This document shows positions 62,200-64,000 of a DNA stretch of 64,000 nt, in pieces. The stretch is from the NCBI RefSeq assembly GCF_000716445.1, contig NZ_JNWK01000003.1, forward strand, positions 186,001-250,000, written 5' to 3'. The first letter of the stretch is position 1. Each line of letters opens with the position of its first letter. The position numbers and the translations under genes were made by a program. The stretch is from Streptomyces wedmorensis (lineage in GTDB: Bacteria > Actinomycetota > Actinomycetes > Streptomycetales > Streptomycetaceae). A model generated the notes under the pieces. It worked only from the letters and a program-made list of their open reading frames with translations, did no database searches and was not told where the DNA came from.

Positions 62200-63285
62200 T
62201 CAGGCGAGGCCGATGAGCCGCGAGACGGCCACGAGGACCGCCAGCGCGGCCAGCGCCACGGCCGCGATCAGCCAGGTCCGGCGCCGGGAGGGCCAGACGA
62301 GGACGCGCGGCCCCTCGTGCGCCGGAATGACGAAATAGACCCGGTGGGGATGGGGGGCCAGGGTGACCCGGGCGAGGGACAGGTGCCGCAGCGAGATCCG
62401 GCGGCTTATCTCCCCTTCGCGCGCCACGAGCCGGGGCGCCACGTTCTTCACCACCTCCTCGTCGACGTCGTCGTCCAGCCCGACCCCCTCACCGACCAGG
62501 TGGACGTGGTTCCAGTCCCCGTGCTCGCGCGCCTGCTGCCGTGCCCAGTACGGCAGACCGGAGCCCGGGACCTTGACCTCCTCGACGAGCGGCCGCCTGG
62601 TGACGACACCCTCGGTCCACGTCACGGTCCTCGCCTTCCCCCCGCACCTCTGGTGCGGCACCGTCCCCGCCCGATCGCAGTCGGGGCAGGCACGGGACCC
62701 CGTCCCACCGCACCGCGCGCACGAGACCTCGCCCCGCCCCTGACACCCGGCGCACGCCGCTTCCTTGGCACCGCACTGCCCGCACTCGACGCGCCCCGCC
62801 TTCCGCCCCTCGTCCGCGTCCGCGTCCGACCCGGCACGGGCCTTGCGCGTACGGCGCCCGGAACCGTCGCACCGCAGGCAGCAGTCCAGCCCACGACACT
62901 CTCCGCACGTCGTGCGCGGGGAACACCGCAGATCACCGTCGCCCTTGCAACGCTGGCAGGCCACCCTGCCGTTGCCGCAGTCACAGGACCGGTCGTCCTT
63001 CGAACCGCGGCGCACCAGCTTCAGCGTCGTCTCGTCCGCGGGATCCCTGGGGGCCGGTATCCGGTGTCCCCTCAGGTCGGCGTCGTACTCGGGCCACTCC
63101 GACAGATCGACAGCGCCCCGATGGAAACGCTCCTCCTCCGTACGGGTCTCCATACAGCGCAGGATCTCCCCGTCGAGCAGCAGGTGCCGGGTGATCACCG
63201 CCTCGTCCGGGCTCACCCTGACACCGCCGCCGCGCTCCTCGATGCAGCGCCGTACGGCCGCCAGGACATCCTCGTCGGTCAGCAC
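62200..63285 (-). CDS. cysteine-rich DnaJ-zinc-finger-like protein with C-terminal membrane anchor
   Basis: A 361-residue protein starting at the GTG at 63285 (SD GGAGGG, 8 nt; upstream in-frame ATGs lack SDs). Residues about 95-215 contain roughly a dozen CxxC/CxxCxGxG knuckles (CDCGNGRVACQRCKGDG, CGECRG, CLRCDGSGRR, VECGQCG, CAGCQGRGEVSCARCGGTG, ACPDCDR), closely resembling the type I DnaJ zinc-binding region, but no J domain is present. The last 30 residues are one hydrophobic helix (TWLIAAVALAALAVLVAVSR). Proposed: a membrane-tethered zinc chaperone or scaffold; no function is established. Confidence 0.72.
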   Translation of the reverse strand: MLTDEDVLAAVRRCIEERGGGVRVSPDEAVITRHLLLDGEILRCMETRTEEERFHRGAVDLSEWPEYDADLRGHRIPAPRDPADETTLKLVRRGSKDDRSCDCGNGRVACQRCKGDGDLRCSPRTTCGECRGLDCCLRCDGSGRRTRKARAGSDADADEGRKAGRVECGQCGAKEAACAGCQGRGEVSCARCGGTGSRACPDCDRAGTVPHQRCGGKARTVTWTEGVVTRRPLVEEVKVPGSGLPYWARQQAREHGDWNHVHLVGEGVGLDDDVDEEVVKNVAPRLVAREGEISRRISLRHLSLARVTLAPHPHRVYFVIPAHEGPRVLVWPSRRRTWLIAAVALAALAVLVAVSRLIGLA

Positions 63286-63337
63286 GTCCCGATCCCTCCA
63301 GCCCGCGCGCGAGCGCGCCCCACCCTCGACCCGTCCA

Positions 63338-63391
63338 CCAGCCATCGATACCCAACGGCCCTGTCCACCCAGCCATCGATACCCAACGGCC
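63338..63391. repeat. 23-bp direct repeat, period 31
   Basis: CCAGCCATCGATACCCAACG (plus GCC) occurs at 63338-63360 and again at 63369-63391, identical in all 23 positions, upstream of the cysteine-rich gene's start. The repeated ATCGAT core may be an operator; the dyad within each unit is weak. Confidence 0.85.
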
Positions 63392-63456
63392 CCGGCGACC
63401 AGACACCGTTCGGCGGACGCCGGCGACCCCGCACCGGACACCGGTCGTCCCGCCGG

Positions 63457-63524
63457 GATCAGCCTGGATCAGCCGAGGTCAGCCGAGAAGCCGAGGGCAG
63501 CCGAGGTCAGCCGAGGTCAGCCGA
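63457..63524. repeat. 10-bp tandem repeat overlapping the stop codon of the 137-aa gene
   Basis: Seven units of GGTCAGCCGA (one 8-nt, some with A for G) run from 63457 to 63524. The last complete unit contains the leftward gene's stop codon (TCA at 63517). Read on the minus strand, each unit is TCGGCTGA(C)C, so the stop region appears to have been copied repeatedly downstream. Confidence 0.88.
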
Positions 63525-63930
63525 GAGGCCTTATCCGGACGAACTTGGCGGCCATCACGGGGCCCAACTGCTCGACGATGGCGTGCCCGGGTTCCTGCGG
63601 CGAGGGCAGGTCCCCGAGGAACGAGGTGATGATCACCTCGTCGATCCCGACCACCCCGCGGCAGCTCTGCTCCTCCAGGAAGTCGAGCGTGCGCCGCCAG
63701 TCGACCGCGGTGGCCGGCGCCTCACCGAGGAAAGAACGGACGGTGTCCTGCACGACGTCCCAGAAGAAGACGTGCGGCAACACACCGCCCTGATGGAAGA
63801 CATGGGTCTCGTACACATCGCGGAACTCGGGGATCCGGGTGACGAGGTCACTGACCAACTGCACACTCGGAGTCGCGCCCGGCGTCCCGCCCGGCAGCGC
63901 GCTCGGCGTCTCGCTCGGAGTCGTCGTCAT
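63517..63930 (-). CDS. 137-residue hypothetical protein
   Basis: An unrecognised cytosolic protein starting MTTTPSETPS (ATG at 63930, GGAG about 12 nt upstream). After a Thr/Pro leader it is a single folded region: VQLVSDLVTRIPEFRDVYET, GGVLPHVFFWDVVQDTVRSF, WRRTLDFLEEQSCRGVVGID. It contains VFFWDV and EVIITSFLGDL, which look like buried strands, and no catalytic motif. Codon usage is normal for the window. It might be a DUF7674-type or immunity-like protein, but that is a guess. The next gene upstream is outside the window (63931-64000 shows no start). Confidence 0.6.
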   Translation of the reverse strand: MTTTPSETPSALPGGTPGATPSVQLVSDLVTRIPEFRDVYETHVFHQGGVLPHVFFWDVVQDTVRSFLGEAPATAVDWRRTLDFLEEQSCRGVVGIDEVIITSFLGDLPSPQEPGHAIVEQLGPVMAAKFVRIRPLG

Positions 63931-64000
63931 CTGTCCAGAATGCTCCTGCCCGGCGGGTACGTCCCGTCACTTTTGCGTTTTCCTGACGACGTCTTTCGAC

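Noticed and set aside
1..64000. tRNA, rRNA, CRISPR arrays, IS elements
   Set aside because: No cloverleaf with CCA-type ends, no regularly spaced spacer-repeat array, and no transposase or integrase motif (DDE or Tyr-recombinase RHRY) was seen on reading either strand.

Overview
The window is high-GC DNA with strong third-position G/C bias, frequent GTG starts, WhiB, AfsR/SARP-type, DasR-site and SpoIIE-phosphatase/anti-sigma signatures, secreted chitinase and subtilases, and DUF families typical of actinomycetes. It is almost certainly a Streptomyces chromosome (or a very close relative). The gene order oxyR-ahpC-ahpD, fumC, class I fumarase, glpX, xseB/xseA, ispH, ppgK, ychF is, from memory, a conserved core-chromosome neighbourhood of Streptomyces. 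No rRNA, tRNA, CRISPR array, intact transposase or integrase was seen.

Layout. 1-3257: a truncated PAS/GAF/PP2C phosphatase, its probable partner ATP-binding anti-sigma-type kinase, a Nudix hydrolase and a tiny SPOR protein, all leftward. 3526-5869: a GntR/UTRA regulator divergent from a secreted GH18 chitinase, with a near-perfect DasR (dre) operator between them. 6000-11020: a DUF4190-type membrane protein, a subtilisin-like secreted protease, a zinc-ribbon threonine-synthase-like PLP enzyme and a DUF4232 lipoprotein. 11122-16228: an AfsR-like BTAD/NB-ARC/TPR regulator and a SNF2 helicase.

16335-18541 is the accessory-looking part: a compact five-gene operon (CPCC cysteine-rich protein, HEAT-repeat protein, a 38-residue ORF, a ribbon-helix-helix antitoxin and a PIN toxin) lying between two 14-bp direct repeats, one of which is the 3' end of ychF. 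It looks like a small integrated cassette that lost, or never had, its integrase.

18524-28694 carries housekeeping genes: ychF, a DUF6542 membrane protein, ppgK (polyphosphate glucokinase), ispH, an APC permease, xseA and xseB, a RutE/HadB-type nitroreductase, DUF4245, glpX and a WhiB regulator. 28913-41670: a DUF1707/LiaF-like protein, a LuxR-HTH regulator, a second large subtilase, a class I Fe-S fumarase, an acid phosphatase, small secreted proteins, a GDSL lipase with a ricin-B lectin tail, fumC and a DUF402 protein.

41821-50136: a possible leader ORF coupled to a second SpoIIE-type phosphatase fused to its own ATP-binding domain, a class A penicillin-binding protein, and a PadR-ABC ATPase-FtsX operon. 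50237-52449: oxyR divergent from ahpC-ahpD (peroxide defence). 52520-63930: an AI-2E transporter pair, a lytic transglycosylase with a structured leader, a PIN-PhoH ATPase, a short cis-prenyltransferase, an aldo/keto reductase, a prepilin peptidase, DUF192, a GT-C glycosyltransferase-like membrane protein, a membrane-anchored DnaJ-zinc-finger-like cysteine-rich protein and an unknown 137-residue protein.

Two themes run across the window. Nearly every convergent gene pair is separated by a strong, long-armed hairpin terminator. Several genes also have short tandem duplications at or just past their stop codon, and in at least three cases the repeated unit includes the stop codon itself.
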